Shown: in pieces, positions 52,037 through 60,970 of the stretch
How the letters are laid out: the number at the start of each line of letters is the position of its first letter
How positions within the stretch are numbered: the first letter of the stretch is position 1
NCBI GenBank assembly: GCA_934572465.1
Contig: CAKTLG010000004.1
Coordinates: 1-64,000, forward strand
Direction: 5' to 3'
Length of the DNA: 64,000 nucleotides
Source: an uncultured Oscillospiraceae bacterium
Lineage (GTDB): Bacteria; Bacillota; Clostridia; Oscillospirales; Oscillospiraceae
Notes under the pieces: generated by a model
Told to the model about the DNA's origin: nothing
Databases searched by the model: none
Seen by the model: the letters and a program-made list of their open reading frames with translations, nothing else
Program-made: the position numbers and the translations under genes

Positions 52037-53098
52037 TTACAGGAGCTTGATGATGTCATGGAACGTAACGAACAGCATCAGCGCCATCAAAAGCGCAAAG
52101 CCGATGCCGTTGATGACGTTGAGATATTTGGACGGGATCTGCTTTTTGAACAGCGCCGCGGCGATGCCGTTCACCAGCAGGAACAGCACGTGTCCGCCGT
52201 CAAGCGCGGGCAGCGGCAGAAGATTCATCACCGCAAGGTTCACCGCGATCATCGCGGCAAAGTAGAGGATGCTCTCCATCGCCGCGCCGAAGCCTGCCTT
52301 GGCCTCGGTCTCCTTGCCGACCTCCGTGATCGTCGACACGATACCGACCGGCCCGCTCAGATCGTTGACGCCCGCCGCGCCGGAGAGCAGCATTTGCAGG
52401 CTCAGCCGCACGATGCGCACATAGTCGATCGTTTGGTACCAGCTGTATTGGAGCCTGTTGAAAAAGGTCGCCTCGACCACGCCGCCGTAGGTAAAGCCGT
52501 AGGCCTGATATTCCTGCCCGTTTTCATCGGTATACGTCTGCCGCGTGAGCGTTCGGTCGAGCTTTTTGCCGTCGCGCAGCACCGTCATATCGAGCGTTCC
52601 CGTATCCTTAAGGTTCAGGATAAGGCTCACGTCGCTCTTGAGGTACACGCGCTCGCCATTCACGGCGTAGATGACGTCGCCCGGCAACAGCCCCTCCTCG
52701 CCCTGCTGCGGAAAGTCGGGGTTCAGTTCAACGATCTCCGAGGTATAGAAGCCCTGCGCGGTCGCGTACAGGCAGACGACGATGAGAAGCCCCGTCAGGA
52801 AATTCATGAACGCGCCCGCGACAAAGATGATGAATTGCTTCCACCACACCTGGCGGTTGAGCGCGCGCTCGTCGTCGGAGTCCTCGTCCTCGCCCTCCAT
52901 GGCGCAGAAGCCTCCGATGGGAAGCAGACGCAGAGAATACTCCGTATCCCCCTTCGTCCTGTGCAGGAGCCGCGGCCCCATACCGATGGAGAATTCATTG
53001 ACGCGCACACCGCAGGCCTTGGCCGCCAGAAAGTGGCCCAGCTCATGCACGGCGATGAGCACGCCGAAGATCAGAATTGCAATGAGAATATAAACCAT
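52037..53098 (-). CDS. rseP: RIP metalloprotease RseP
   Basis: The 353-residue site-2 protease begins with the zinc motif HELGHFLAAKA in the first helix. A PDZ domain (QQGEEGLLPGDVIYAVNGE) follows near residue 130. The second metal motif NLLPLPALDGGHV lies near residue 305. It cleaves membrane-anchored regulators or signal-peptide remnants. The ATG at 53098 has AGGAG upstream. It sits between cdsA and ispG; dxr, often between cdsA and rseP, is missing. Confidence 0.95.
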   Translation of the reverse strand: MVYILIAILIFGVLIAVHELGHFLAAKACGVRVNEFSIGMGPRLLHRTKGDTEYSLRLLPIGGFCAMEGEDEDSDDERALNRQVWWKQFIIFVAGAFMNFLTGLLIVVCLYATAQGFYTSEIVELNPDFPQQGEEGLLPGDVIYAVNGERVYLKSDVSLILNLKDTGTLDMTVLRDGKKLDRTLTRQTYTDENGQEYQAYGFTYGGVVEATFFNRLQYSWYQTIDYVRIVRLSLQMLLSGAAGVNDLSGPVGIVSTITEVGKETEAKAGFGAAMESILYFAAMIAVNLAVMNLLPLPALDGGHVLFLLVNGIAAALFKKQIPSKYLNVINGIGFALLMALMLFVTFHDIIKLL

Positions 53099-53122
53099 GG
53101 TCACTCCTAAAGAGATCGATCT

Positions 53123-53152
53123 GACCGGCACGCATGGTGATACGCACCGGTC
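53123..53152 (-). promoter_or_regulatory. Stable hairpin upstream of rseP
   Basis: On the minus strand GACCGGUGCGUAU pairs with AUGCGUGCCGGUC around CACC: 13 pairs with three G·U wobbles. It lies 25 bases before the rseP ATG in the 131-base gap left between cdsA and rseP. There is no T tract. It may control rseP translation or mRNA processing. Confidence 0.5.
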
Positions 53153-53229
53153 TGCTTCCAGAATATCCGAAAGCGGATACAAATATACCGTCGGTATGGC
53201 GGCTCATCACGGTAAAGTGATATCGCCTG

Positions 53230-54063
53230 TCAGATCAGCCCGACCGTGACAAAGAAGCACACGACCGGCGCGATAAAGAGCGTAGAATCAAAGCGGTCGA
53301 GCATCCCGCCGTGCGTCAGGAAAAGATGGCTGTAGTCCTTGATCCCCGCCTCGCGCTTGATGAGCGACATGGAAAGATCGCCGAGCTGGCCGAACACATT
53401 CGCCGCGGAGCCGGCCAGCGCCAGCAGCGCATAGTCCGGCGCATAGCCGAGCCATTTCCTCCCGATAAGGCCGAGCAGCAGCATTGCAAGCGCGCTGCCG
53501 ATGGGGCCTCCGATGCCGCCCGCCCATGTTTTGTGCGGGCTGACGTGCGGCGCCATCTTGCGCTTGCCGAACCACATGCCGAAGTACATCGACAGCGCAT
53601 CGCCCGCGAAGGCGATGAAAAACGGCGCAAGCACGTAGACCCTGCCGAAGTCCGCGCAGCTCCGCAGCAGCGCGATGCCGCTGTAGAGCGTGGGAAACAC
53701 GACTCCACCGACCACCGCAACGCAGAGTGTAGAAAACGTAAGCGGTTTCTCCCCGCCGAAGCGATGCACAGCGATGAGGAACAGCAGCATCAAAAACGCC
53801 CAGCGCAGTACCGTCACGGTTTGAATCGTACCGAAAAATGTCCATTCACGGTAATAGAGCAGCACTTCATGCGCCACAGCTGCTGCGATCGTGAGCACAT
53901 ATACACTCACCGGCGCGTCCTTCCCCGCCGTGTGCAGCAGCTCATAGGCCGCGACGCCCGCAATGCCGCACACGAGCAGCATCGTCGCCCACGCGGGGCA
54001 GGCCAGCAGCACGGCCAGCAGCGCCGGAAGTCCGACGATCACGACCAACCATCTCTGTTTCAT
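53230..54063 (-). CDS. cdsA: Phosphatidate cytidylyltransferase
   Basis: The 277-residue polytopic membrane protein makes CDP-diacylglycerol. The family signature near residue 195 reads SLIKREAGIKDYSHLFLTHGGMLDRFDS in two adjacent blocks. It also has FGKRKMAPHVSPHKTWAGGIGG. It overlaps uppS by 4 bases. It links phosphatidate from PlsC to phospholipid head-group synthesis. Confidence 0.95.
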   Translation of the reverse strand: MKQRWLVVIVGLPALLAVLLACPAWATMLLVCGIAGVAAYELLHTAGKDAPVSVYVLTIAAAVAHEVLLYYREWTFFGTIQTVTVLRWAFLMLLFLIAVHRFGGEKPLTFSTLCVAVVGGVVFPTLYSGIALLRSCADFGRVYVLAPFFIAFAGDALSMYFGMWFGKRKMAPHVSPHKTWAGGIGGPIGSALAMLLLGLIGRKWLGYAPDYALLALAGSAANVFGQLGDLSMSLIKREAGIKDYSHLFLTHGGMLDRFDSTLFIAPVVCFFVTVGLI

Positions 54064-54821
54064 TTCCGTTCCTCCTGTTTGATCCCACCGAAGCGGCGCT
54101 CGCGGTGCTGATAGGCAATAAGCGCCTTGTCAAACGCTTTCTCGTCAAAATCCGGCCAGAGCGTATCGCAGAAGTAGAATTCGCTGTACGCGCACTGCCA
54201 CAAAAGGTAGTTGCTGACGCGCTTCTCTCCGCCCGGACGAATGAGCAGGTCGGGGTCGGGCAGGCCGTCTGAATAGAGGTAGCGTGCAAAGCGCTCCTCC
54301 GTCAGACTTTCGGCATCCGCCTTTCCCGCCACACAGTCGCGCGCAAACGCGCGCGCGGCATGGAGCAGCTCATCCCGCCCGCCGTAGTTGAGGCAGACAT
54401 TGGCCTGAAAGCCTGTAATGCGCGACGAGATCTCGTTCGTCTCGTCGATAAGCTGTCGAAGCTCCGGCGTCAGGACGCTCAGGTCGCCCAAAAAGCGCAG
54501 GCGGTTGCCGTCCCTCTCCATCGTGTCGATGCACTCGTGCAGATACTGCTCCAAAAGGCGCATGATGCCCTCGATCTCCTCCGGCGGGCGCTTCCAGTTC
54601 TCGGTGGAGAAAGCGTAGACCGTCAGATAGTCGATGCCAAGCTTCTTGCAGTAGGTGCCCAGACGGCGAAAGGCCTCCGCGCCCGCCTTGTGACCTGCCG
54701 AGCGCGGCAGACCGCGCTTTTGCGCCCAGCGGCCGTTGCCGTCCATAATGACGGCAACATGACAAGGCAGGTTGTCCAAGTCAACCTGCCCCGCCTTGCC
54801 GTCTCTGAAAAAGAGACCCAT
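54060..54821 (-). CDS. uppS: Undecaprenyl diphosphate synthase
   Basis: The 253-residue cis-prenyltransferase makes the lipid carrier for peptidoglycan. Motifs are HVAVIMDGNGRWAQKRGL near residue 28 with the catalytic Asp, YAFSTENWKRP, and the C-terminal RPGGEKRVSNYLLWQCAYSE. It extends farnesyl diphosphate made by IspA. It starts one base after the frr stop. Confidence 0.96.
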   Translation of the reverse strand: MGLFFRDGKAGQVDLDNLPCHVAVIMDGNGRWAQKRGLPRSAGHKAGAEAFRRLGTYCKKLGIDYLTVYAFSTENWKRPPEEIEGIMRLLEQYLHECIDTMERDGNRLRFLGDLSVLTPELRQLIDETNEISSRITGFQANVCLNYGGRDELLHAARAFARDCVAGKADAESLTEERFARYLYSDGLPDPDLLIRPGGEKRVSNYLLWQCAYSEFYFCDTLWPDFDEKAFDKALIAYQHRERRFGGIKQEERK

Positions 54822-54822
54822 G

Positions 54823-55380
54823 TTAAACCGCCATAAGCTCCTTCTCTTTCTTTTCGAGAAGGGCGTCGACTTCCTTGCACATATCGTCGGTCAGCTTCTG
54901 GAGATCCTTTTCCGCGATCTTCAGATCATCCTCGGTGATCTCGCTGGCCTTCTGCTTTTTCTTGAAGGCCTCCATCGCGTCGCGGCGGATGTTGCGGATG
55001 GCGACCTTGCCGCCCTCGGAATACTTGCGGATCTGCTTGACGAGCTCCTTGCGGCGCTCCTCGGTCAGCTGCGGGAAAGAAAGACGGATGGACTTGCCGT
55101 CGTTCTGCGGGTTGATGCCAAGGTCAGACTCCTGGATCGCACGCTCGATGAGCTTGAGGGCGCTGCCGTCCCAGGGCGTGATGACGAGTTGGCGCGGGTC
55201 GGGAGAGGCGATGGCCGCGATCTGCTGGATGGGCGTGGGCGAGCCGTAATAGTCGACCATGATGCGGTCGAGCACGGCGGCGTTGGCGCGGCCGGCGCGC
55301 ACAGCGGCGAAGTCTGCCGAGACCGACTCGATGCTCTTTTTCATTTTGTCGGAATAAACCTTGTAATCGTCCTTATTCAT
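54823..55380 (-). CDS. frr: Ribosome recycling factor
   Basis: The 185-residue RRF begins NKDDYKVYSDKMKKSIESV. It has the conserved ADFAAVRAGRANAAVLDRI and the C-terminal coiled segment of its three-helix arm. The gene follows pyrH, the near-universal neighbour. A GAGGAGG site lies upstream. Confidence 0.97.
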   Translation of the reverse strand: MNKDDYKVYSDKMKKSIESVSADFAAVRAGRANAAVLDRIMVDYYGSPTPIQQIAAIASPDPRQLVITPWDGSALKLIERAIQESDLGINPQNDGKSIRLSFPQLTEERRKELVKQIRKYSEGGKVAIRNIRRDAMEAFKKKQKASEITEDDLKIAEKDLQKLTDDMCKEVDALLEKKEKELMAV

Positions 55381-55438
55381 GGGGAAACCTCCTCAAAAAA
55401 ATTCAATTCTTCAGCTCCGCGGTCATGCGGAGAAACTC

Positions 55439-56158
55439 TCATTCTTCGCCGACGATCGTGCCGATCTTCTCGCCCTCGACCGCGCGGATGATGTTCTCGG
55501 GGTCCTTGAGCGCGAACACCAGCACAGGGATGTGGTTATCCATCGAGAGGGACGTGGCCGTGGAGTCCATGACCGCAAGGTGCTGGGCCAGCACGTCCTC
55601 ATAGGAGATGGCGTCGTACTTGACGGCGCTCGCATCCTTGGCGGGGTCGGCATTGTAAACGCCGTCGATGTTCTTGGCGAGCAGGATCACGTCGGCATTG
55701 ATCTCCGCCGCGCGGAGCACCGCCGCCGTGTCCGTCGAAAAGAACGGAGAGCCGATACCGCAGCCAAAGAGCACCACGCGCCCCTTCTCGAGATGCCGGA
55801 TGGCGCGGGCACGGATGTACGGCTCGGCGACCTCCTTGATCTCGAGCGCTGTCTGCACGCGCACGTCGACACCCTTCTGCTCCAGAACGTCCGCGACCGC
55901 CATGCAGTTCATCGCCGTCGCCAGCATACCCATATGGTCGGCCCGGGTGCGCTCGATGTAGCCCTCGCCGTTTTTCACACCGCGCCAGAAGTTGCCGCCG
56001 CCGATGACGACGCCCATCTCAACGCCCATGTCGACGCACCGCTTGATAACGTCGCATACCCTGGACACCACGTCAAAGTCGAATCCGAAATGCTTCTCGC
56101 CCGCCAGCGCCTCACCGCTGATCTTCAGCAGCACGCGCCGATACTTGAGCTGAGCCAT
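55439..56158 (-). CDS. pyrH: UMP kinase
   Basis: The 239-residue bacterial UMP kinase begins [20 protein letters not shown]. It contains [11 protein letters not shown] near residue 57 and the GTPase-fold aspartate region [20 protein letters not shown]. It is hexameric and GTP-activated. The ATG at 56158 is chosen because the ATG three codons upstream overlaps the GGGGAG site. It is first in the pyrH-frr-uppS-cdsA-rseP-ispG-polC operon. Confidence 0.96.
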   Translation of the reverse strand: MAQLKYRRVLLKISGEALAGEKHFGFDFDVVSRVCDVIKRCVDMGVEMGVVIGGGNFWRGVKNGEGYIERTRADHMGMLATAMNCMAVADVLEQKGVDVRVQTALEIKEVAEPYIRARAIRHLEKGRVVLFGCGIGSPFFSTDTAAVLRAAEINADVILLAKNIDGVYNADPAKDASAVKYDAISYEDVLAQHLAVMDSTATSLSMDNHIPVLVFALKDPENIIRAVEGEKIGTIVGEE

Positions 56159-56206
56159 GCTCTCCATCTCCCCTTTCAGGAAACAAATTCAAATTTTCAC
56201 AGCTAT

Positions 56207-56235
56207 ATTTTACCGTACTTTTCCCCTTTTGTATA
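56207..56235 (-). promoter_or_regulatory. Promoter of the pyrH-polC operon
   Basis: On the minus strand TATACA (56230-56235) and TAAAAT (56207-56212) are 17 bases apart, about 50 bases before pyrH. Confidence 0.65.
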
Positions 56236-56305
56236 GAGGGGGAATCGTAAACTTTTTTCACAGAATCAAAGCGGTTTTTTTGGGTAACTTGAACCGCCCG
56301 CGCGC

Positions 56306-56334
56306 AAAAAAAAGCAGCCGCCAGAGGCGGCTGC
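56306..56334 (-). terminator. Terminator of the cytidylate-kinase-like gene
   Basis: GCAGCCGCC and GGCGGCTGC pair around TCT, followed by TTTTTTTT on the minus strand, 13 bases after the stop. Confidence 0.9.
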
Positions 56335-56347
56335 TCCGTATATGGCG

Positions 56348-56956
56348 TTACTTCAGGCCCTTGATGCGCACAAGCTCCTTCAAAAGCTCCACCGTGCCCT
56401 CAATGCCGAGCAGGCTCGAATCGATGCACAGATCATAGCTCTTGGCGTCGCCCCAGTCCTTGGAGGAGTAATAGTTATAGTACGATGCGCGGGACTTGTC
56501 GGTCTTCTTGATGCGGTCCTTCGCCTCGCTCTCGCTGATGTTGTTGCGCGCGGCGACGCGCTTGATGCGGTTCTCCAGCGGGGCTGTGATGAAGAGGTTG
56601 ACCACGTCGTCACGATCCTTGAGCGCATAGTCCGCGCAGCGGCCGATGAGCACGCAGGGACCCGCGTCCGCCAGCTTCTTGATCGTGTCGTAGGTCGCAA
56701 GATAGACCTGCTGCTCGATCGAGCCCTTGGGCGTCACGTGGTTCATCGAAAAAGAGTACGGATCCATTGCGATCGAATAGAGGAAGCTCTTGGGGCGCTC
56801 GTCAAAGGAATGGAACAGCTCCTCGCAAAGCCCGCTCTCCTCCGCTGCCTTTTTGAGCAGCAGATCGTCGTAATAGGTGATGCCAAGCTGCTGGGCGAGC
56901 ATCGTGCCGATCTCGCGGCCGCCGCTTCCGTACTGTCTGCCAACGGTAATGACCAT
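56348..56956 (-). CDS. Cytidylate kinase-like family protein
   Basis: The 202-residue protein has the P-loop-like motif VGRQYGSGGREIGTMLA. It also has YDDLLLKKAAEESG and VLIGRCADYALKDRDDVVNLFI, typical of the Cytidylate_kin2 (AAK6-like) family common in gut Clostridia. These are not housekeeping Cmk; their substrate is uncertain. The ATG at 56956 follows AAAGGAGG. The gene is monocistronic, with a palindrome over its promoter, suggesting dedicated repression. Confidence 0.85.
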   Translation of the reverse strand: MVITVGRQYGSGGREIGTMLAQQLGITYYDDLLLKKAAEESGLCEELFHSFDERPKSFLYSIAMDPYSFSMNHVTPKGSIEQQVYLATYDTIKKLADAGPCVLIGRCADYALKDRDDVVNLFITAPLENRIKRVAARNNISESEAKDRIKKTDKSRASYYNYYSSKDWGDAKSYDLCIDSSLLGIEGTVELLKELVRIKGLK

Positions 56957-56991
56957 AATAGTTCCTCCTTTTGCGCCGTTCATAAATAAAA

Positions 56992-57034
56992 GTGGTGCTA
57001 TCGGTATTATAGCACCACTTTTCGCTTTGAGCAA
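56992..57034 (-). promoter_or_regulatory. Promoter with palindromic operator for the cytidylate-kinase-like gene
   Basis: On the minus strand TTGCTC (57029-57034) and a perfect TATAAT (57006-57011) are 17 bases apart. A perfect 10-bp inverted repeat, GTGGTGCTAT-N7-ATAGCACCAC (56992-57018), encloses the -10 and probable start. This is a typical repressor site. The repressor is not encoded next to it. Confidence 0.75.
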
Positions 57035-57069
57035 TATTTTTTGCAGTTTTGATCTTGTAAAGACGCCGT

Positions 57070-57564
57070 TCAGAAGTCGATCTCTTTTCCAAGGCGGCGG
57101 TACATCGTCTTTTTCACCGCGCGGAAGATGTTCTCATAGCCCGTGCAGCGGCACAGATGGCCGGAAAGGAGCTTTCTGAGTTCATCGTCGGAGTAGAGCT
57201 TTCCGGTCTCAAGGATCTCCACAGCCGTCATGATAAAGCCCGGCGTGCAGAAGCCGCACTGCACCGCGGTCTCCTCCATGAAGGCCTGCTGAATGTCGCT
57301 CAGCTCGCCGTCGGGGCCCATCAGGCTCTCGAGCGTGCGGATGTGCTTCCCCTCGGCCCAGACGGCGAGATAGATGCAGGAGTTGAAGGCCTCGCCGTCG
57401 ATGATGACGTTGCACGCGCCGCACTCGCCGACCTCGCAGCCCTTCTTCACGGATGTCATGTGGTAGTCGTTGCGCAGCATATCGGTCAGCGACGCGCGCA
57501 CGTCGACCATTTTCTCAACGTCCTTGCCGTTCAGGTTGAACCGCACCAGCTTGTACTGACTCAT
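57070..57564 (-). CDS. [2Fe-2S] subunit of a xanthine-dehydrogenase-type molybdenum hydroxylase
   Basis: The 164-residue protein has both cluster-binding sets of the XdhC/CoxS family. C43, C48, C51 and C63 lie in GCEVGECGACN and the following region. C103, C106, C138 and C140 lie in QCGFCTPGF and HLCRCTGYENI. It transfers electrons between the molybdopterin and FAD subunits. It is last in the minus-strand operon and overlaps the FAD subunit gene by 4 bases. The substrate could be xanthine, another purine or nicotinate. Confidence 0.93.
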   Translation of the reverse strand: MSQYKLVRFNLNGKDVEKMVDVRASLTDMLRNDYHMTSVKKGCEVGECGACNVIIDGEAFNSCIYLAVWAEGKHIRTLESLMGPDGELSDIQQAFMEETAVQCGFCTPGFIMTAVEILETGKLYSDDELRKLLSGHLCRCTGYENIFRAVKKTMYRRLGKEIDF

Positions 57565-58451
57565 TCGATGACACCTCCTGCCCGTTTGATGGATTCGATC
57601 AGGCAGCGCTTGGCCATCTCGACCGCAATGTGCTCGCGGAAGGCCTTGGAAGCGCGCCAGCTGTCGCGCGCGTGGATATCGTTCAGCACGGCAAGGGAAA
57701 ACTCCTCCGCCGTCGCAAGTGTCAAGGGCTTATCCTTGGCAGCCTCCTCCGCGCTCGGGCAGCGCATCGGCACGGGGCCGGCAACGCCATAGGCGATGCG
57801 GGCGCGCTCAATGCGCTTCTTGTCCGCGCTCAGGCGCACGTTCACGCTGCACCCGAGCGTCGCAATGTCCATCGCGTTGCGCATGGCATACTTGATGTAG
57901 TAGCCATAGCGGTTTTCGTAGCTGGCCTTCGGGATCAGGATAGCAGTCTGAATCTCGCCGTCCTCCACGCGGATATCGACCTGGCCGGCCTTGATGTAAA
58001 AGTCCTTGATGGGAAGTCTGCGGACGCCGTCCTTGCCCGTCAGCTCCACGATAGCCTCCCATGCGTGCAGCGTCGAGGCGGAGTCCGCGCTCGTCACGCC
58101 GTTGCAGGTGTTGCCGCCGATGGTGCCGATGTTGCGGATCTGCGGGCCGCCGACCATGTCGACCGCCTCGCCGAGAACGCCGATGTACTTCTGGATGACG
58201 GGGTCGCGCGTGATATGGGAAAAGCTCGTGAGCGATCCGATGCGGATGTTTTCCTCTGCATCGATCGTGATGCCGCGCAGCTCGTCGAGCCCGTAAATGG
58301 AGATCAGCTCTTTCCCGGCGCGCTTGCCCTCGCGCATCTGCACGAGCACGTCGCTGCCGCCGGCGATGATCTGCGCCTCGGGATGCTCAAGCCGGAGCGC
58401 GACCGCGTTCTGCACGCTTTCGGCCTCATAGAGCGCTTTCATGTCATACAT
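57561..58451 (-). CDS. FAD-binding subunit of the molybdenum hydroxylase
   Basis: The 296-residue protein has the FAD-binding motif AQIIAGGSDVLVQMREGKR near residue 27. The conserved RNIGTIGGNTCNGVTSADS block lies near residue 105, followed by the C-terminal CO-dehydrogenase-flavoprotein domain. It accepts electrons from the [2Fe-2S] subunit. It starts 3 bases after the large subunit, giving a large-FAD-FeS gene order. Confidence 0.93.
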   Translation of the reverse strand: MYDMKALYEAESVQNAVALRLEHPEAQIIAGGSDVLVQMREGKRAGKELISIYGLDELRGITIDAEENIRIGSLTSFSHITRDPVIQKYIGVLGEAVDMVGGPQIRNIGTIGGNTCNGVTSADSASTLHAWEAIVELTGKDGVRRLPIKDFYIKAGQVDIRVEDGEIQTAILIPKASYENRYGYYIKYAMRNAMDIATLGCSVNVRLSADKKRIERARIAYGVAGPVPMRCPSAEEAAKDKPLTLATAEEFSLAVLNDIHARDSWRASKAFREHIAVEMAKRCLIESIKRAGGVIE

Positions 58452-58454
58452 GGC

Positions 58455-60767
58455 TCACTTCTCCTCCTTCCAGCTGTCGTGGATCAGTCCCGCCTTGCTG
58501 AACTCGGCGAACAGCACGTGCGGCGTGATGGGGGCTGTGTCGATGGGAACGCCCGTGGCGTTGTAGATGGCGTTGCGGATCGCGGGCGCGCCGGAGCACG
58601 CGGGCGGCTCGCCGAGCGCCTTCGTGCCGAACGGAGACGTCGGCTCCGGATTTTCGATGAACTGCGCCTCGAGATGCGGATGGTCCATGAAGGTCGAGAG
58701 CTTGTAGTCGAGCAGGTTGTTGTTGAGCGGCCGGCCCGTCTTCTCGTCGAAGAGCAGCTGCTCACTCATCCCGTATCCAATGGCCATGGACATGCCGCCG
58801 TGCACCTGCGCTTCGGCCAGCGCGGGGTTGATGAGCTTGCCGCAGTCGTGGACGTTGATGATCTTCTTGAGCGTCACCTTGCACAGCGGGATATCGACCT
58901 CAACGTCGGCAAAGGTGCAGCCGAAGGAATAGGCGTTGTTGCGGATGGTGTAGGTCGATTCGGCGGTGATGTGCTCGGAATCCGCGGCGTTGTACTGCGC
59001 GGTCATAGCAAGCTCGGAAAGCGTCATGAGCACCTTTCCATCGTTTTTGCGGACGATGTCGCCGTCGACGATGTCCATATTGTCGATGGCCTGACGGGTG
59101 AGCTTCGTGGCGTATTCCAGGATCTTCCTGCGCAGGAGCGTCGCCGTCTGGCGGATGGAGAAGCCCGCCACATAGGTCTGGCGGCTGGCGTAGGCGCCGA
59201 GGCCCGTGGGCGTGATGTCCGTATCCTGACAGGATACGACGTGCACGTCCCGATAGCTCTTGAGACCGACGGCCTCGGCCGTCATCTGCGCGTAGGCGGT
59301 GTCGGCGCCCTGACCGATCTCCGTCTCTCCGCACTGCATCGTCACCGTGCCGTCAAGATTCAGGAGCATACGGTTCGACGACGTTTCCAGTGAGATGGGA
59401 TACACCGCCGTGTTGTACCAGAAGGCCGCGACGCCGATGCCGCGGCGGACAGGGCCGGTATCCTTCGCGTATTCCTCGCGCTTTTTGTCGTAGTCGATGT
59501 ACGCCTTGCCCTTTTCCAGACACTCACGGAAGGAATCATAGTAGTTGACGTTTTTGGAAAAGCCGTCCTCGTAGCCCTTGGGCATGATGTACTTCATGCG
59601 GTACTCGAGCGGGTCCATGTGGACCGCCCTCGCGCATTCGTCGATGTTCGCGTCGTCTGCGAACGAGGCCTGCGGCATGCCATAGCCGCGCATCGCGCCC
59701 GCGGTCGGGCGGTTGGTGAAAACGGTATAAGCGTCGCCCTCAAAGTTCGGGCAGGGATAGATCTGCGGGAAGGAGCCCATGGCCTTGGCCACGATCGAGT
59801 GGCCGTGGGAGGCGTAGGAGCCCTGATTGGAGAACAGCTCCACCTTGCGCGCGGCGATCGAGCCGTCCGGATGCAGCCATGTGACGATGTGGATGCGGAT
59901 GGCGTGGCGCACGCGGTTCGAGACAAACGTTTCCTCGCGCGAGCAGTCGATGCGGACGCAGCGGCCGTTCACCTGCGTGGAGCACCATGCGCACAGCGGC
60001 TCATAAAGCGCGTCCTGCTTGTTGCCGAAGCCGCCGCCGATGTAGGGCTTGACGACGCGGATGTCCGCCCAGGGGCGTCCCAGCGCCTGTCCGACGATGC
60101 GGCGGATGATGTGCGGGATCTGCGTGGACGAGACCACCACAACGCGGCCGTTTTCCTCATAGGCGTAGCAGCCGTGGTTCTCGATGTGGCAGTGCTGCAC
60201 CGTCGGCGTATCGTACCAGCCCTCGACCTTGATCAGCCCCGGCTCCTTGACTGCCTCGGCATAGCTGCCGATGCGGATGTCCGAATGCTTGAGGATATTG
60301 TTCGGATACGCCTCATGGATGCGCGGCGCGCCGTCCTCCATGGCCTTCTGCACGTCCAGCACGAACGGCAGCTCCTCGTATTCGACCTTCAGCGCGCGCA
60401 CGCCCTGCATGGCCGAGACCTCATCCTCCGCGATGACGACCGCAACATCGTCGCCATAGTAGCGCACATGGCGGTTCAGGAGATTGCGGTCGGCCACGTC
60501 CTGATGTCCCGGGTCCATCGACCACGGGTGGCCCGCCGTCGGGAAGCAGTGCTCCGGCACGTCGAAGCACGTCAGCACCTTCACAACGCCGGGGATCGCC
60601 TCCGCCGCGGACGCGTCCACGCTCTTGACGTAGCCGTGCGCGATGGTGGAGTGCTTGATGCGCGCATACAGCGCGCCGGCAGGCATCCGGTCCTCGTAGT
60701 ACTTCGTGCGTCCGGTGACCTTATCGAACGCGTCTACGCGGACCTCGCTCTTTCCTACCTTGTTCAT
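58455..60767 (-). CDS. Molybdopterin-binding large subunit of the molybdenum hydroxylase
   Basis: The 770-residue protein has the aldehyde-oxidase/xanthine-dehydrogenase a/b hammerhead (GRTKYYEDRMPAGALYARI). The molybdopterin-binding domains contain PYIGGGFGNKQD near residue 248 and TMQCGETEIGQGADTAYAQM. The catalytic-Glu region FGTKALGEPPACSGAPAIRNA lies near the C terminus. The ATG at 60767 is chosen because the family N terminus begins here. Substrate assignment to xanthine is uncertain. Confidence 0.92.
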   Translation of the reverse strand: MNKVGKSEVRVDAFDKVTGRTKYYEDRMPAGALYARIKHSTIAHGYVKSVDASAAEAIPGVVKVLTCFDVPEHCFPTAGHPWSMDPGHQDVADRNLLNRHVRYYGDDVAVVIAEDEVSAMQGVRALKVEYEELPFVLDVQKAMEDGAPRIHEAYPNNILKHSDIRIGSYAEAVKEPGLIKVEGWYDTPTVQHCHIENHGCYAYEENGRVVVVSSTQIPHIIRRIVGQALGRPWADIRVVKPYIGGGFGNKQDALYEPLCAWCSTQVNGRCVRIDCSREETFVSNRVRHAIRIHIVTWLHPDGSIAARKVELFSNQGSYASHGHSIVAKAMGSFPQIYPCPNFEGDAYTVFTNRPTAGAMRGYGMPQASFADDANIDECARAVHMDPLEYRMKYIMPKGYEDGFSKNVNYYDSFRECLEKGKAYIDYDKKREEYAKDTGPVRRGIGVAAFWYNTAVYPISLETSSNRMLLNLDGTVTMQCGETEIGQGADTAYAQMTAEAVGLKSYRDVHVVSCQDTDITPTGLGAYASRQTYVAGFSIRQTATLLRRKILEYATKLTRQAIDNMDIVDGDIVRKNDGKVLMTLSELAMTAQYNAADSEHITAESTYTIRNNAYSFGCTFADVEVDIPLCKVTLKKIINVHDCGKLINPALAEAQVHGGMSMAIGYGMSEQLLFDEKTGRPLNNNLLDYKLSTFMDHPHLEAQFIENPEPTSPFGTKALGEPPACSGAPAIRNAIYNATGVPIDTAPITPHVLFAEFSKAGLIHDSWKEEK

Positions 60768-60835
60768 CGATCTTCCTCCTCGTCGGAGCGTCCCGCCTTG
60801 GCGGTTTCGCTCGAATGTTTCGGATATTTGTATTG

Positions 60836-60864
60836 ATTTTAGCACAAAATAAACAGAGTGTACA
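60836..60864 (-). promoter_or_regulatory. Candidate promoter of the molybdenum hydroxylase operon
   Basis: On the minus strand TGTACA (60859-60864) and TAAAAT (60836-60841) are 17 bases apart, 69 bases before the start codon. Confidence 0.5.
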
Positions 60865-60906
60865 GCGGCTCACGTGATATTATTTCCCGAACAACGCGCT
60901 TTTTCC

Positions 60907-60935
60907 TTGTTCCCCGACGCAAACTCTGCTATGAT
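60907..60935 (+). promoter_or_regulatory. Promoter of the MocA-like gene
   Basis: TTGTTC (60907-60912) and TATGAT (60930-60935) are 17 bases apart. It fires divergently from the hydroxylase operon. Confidence 0.55.
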
Positions 60936-60970
60936 GACAAAAAATAAGCAAGCTCTTTCAGGTGATGCGA

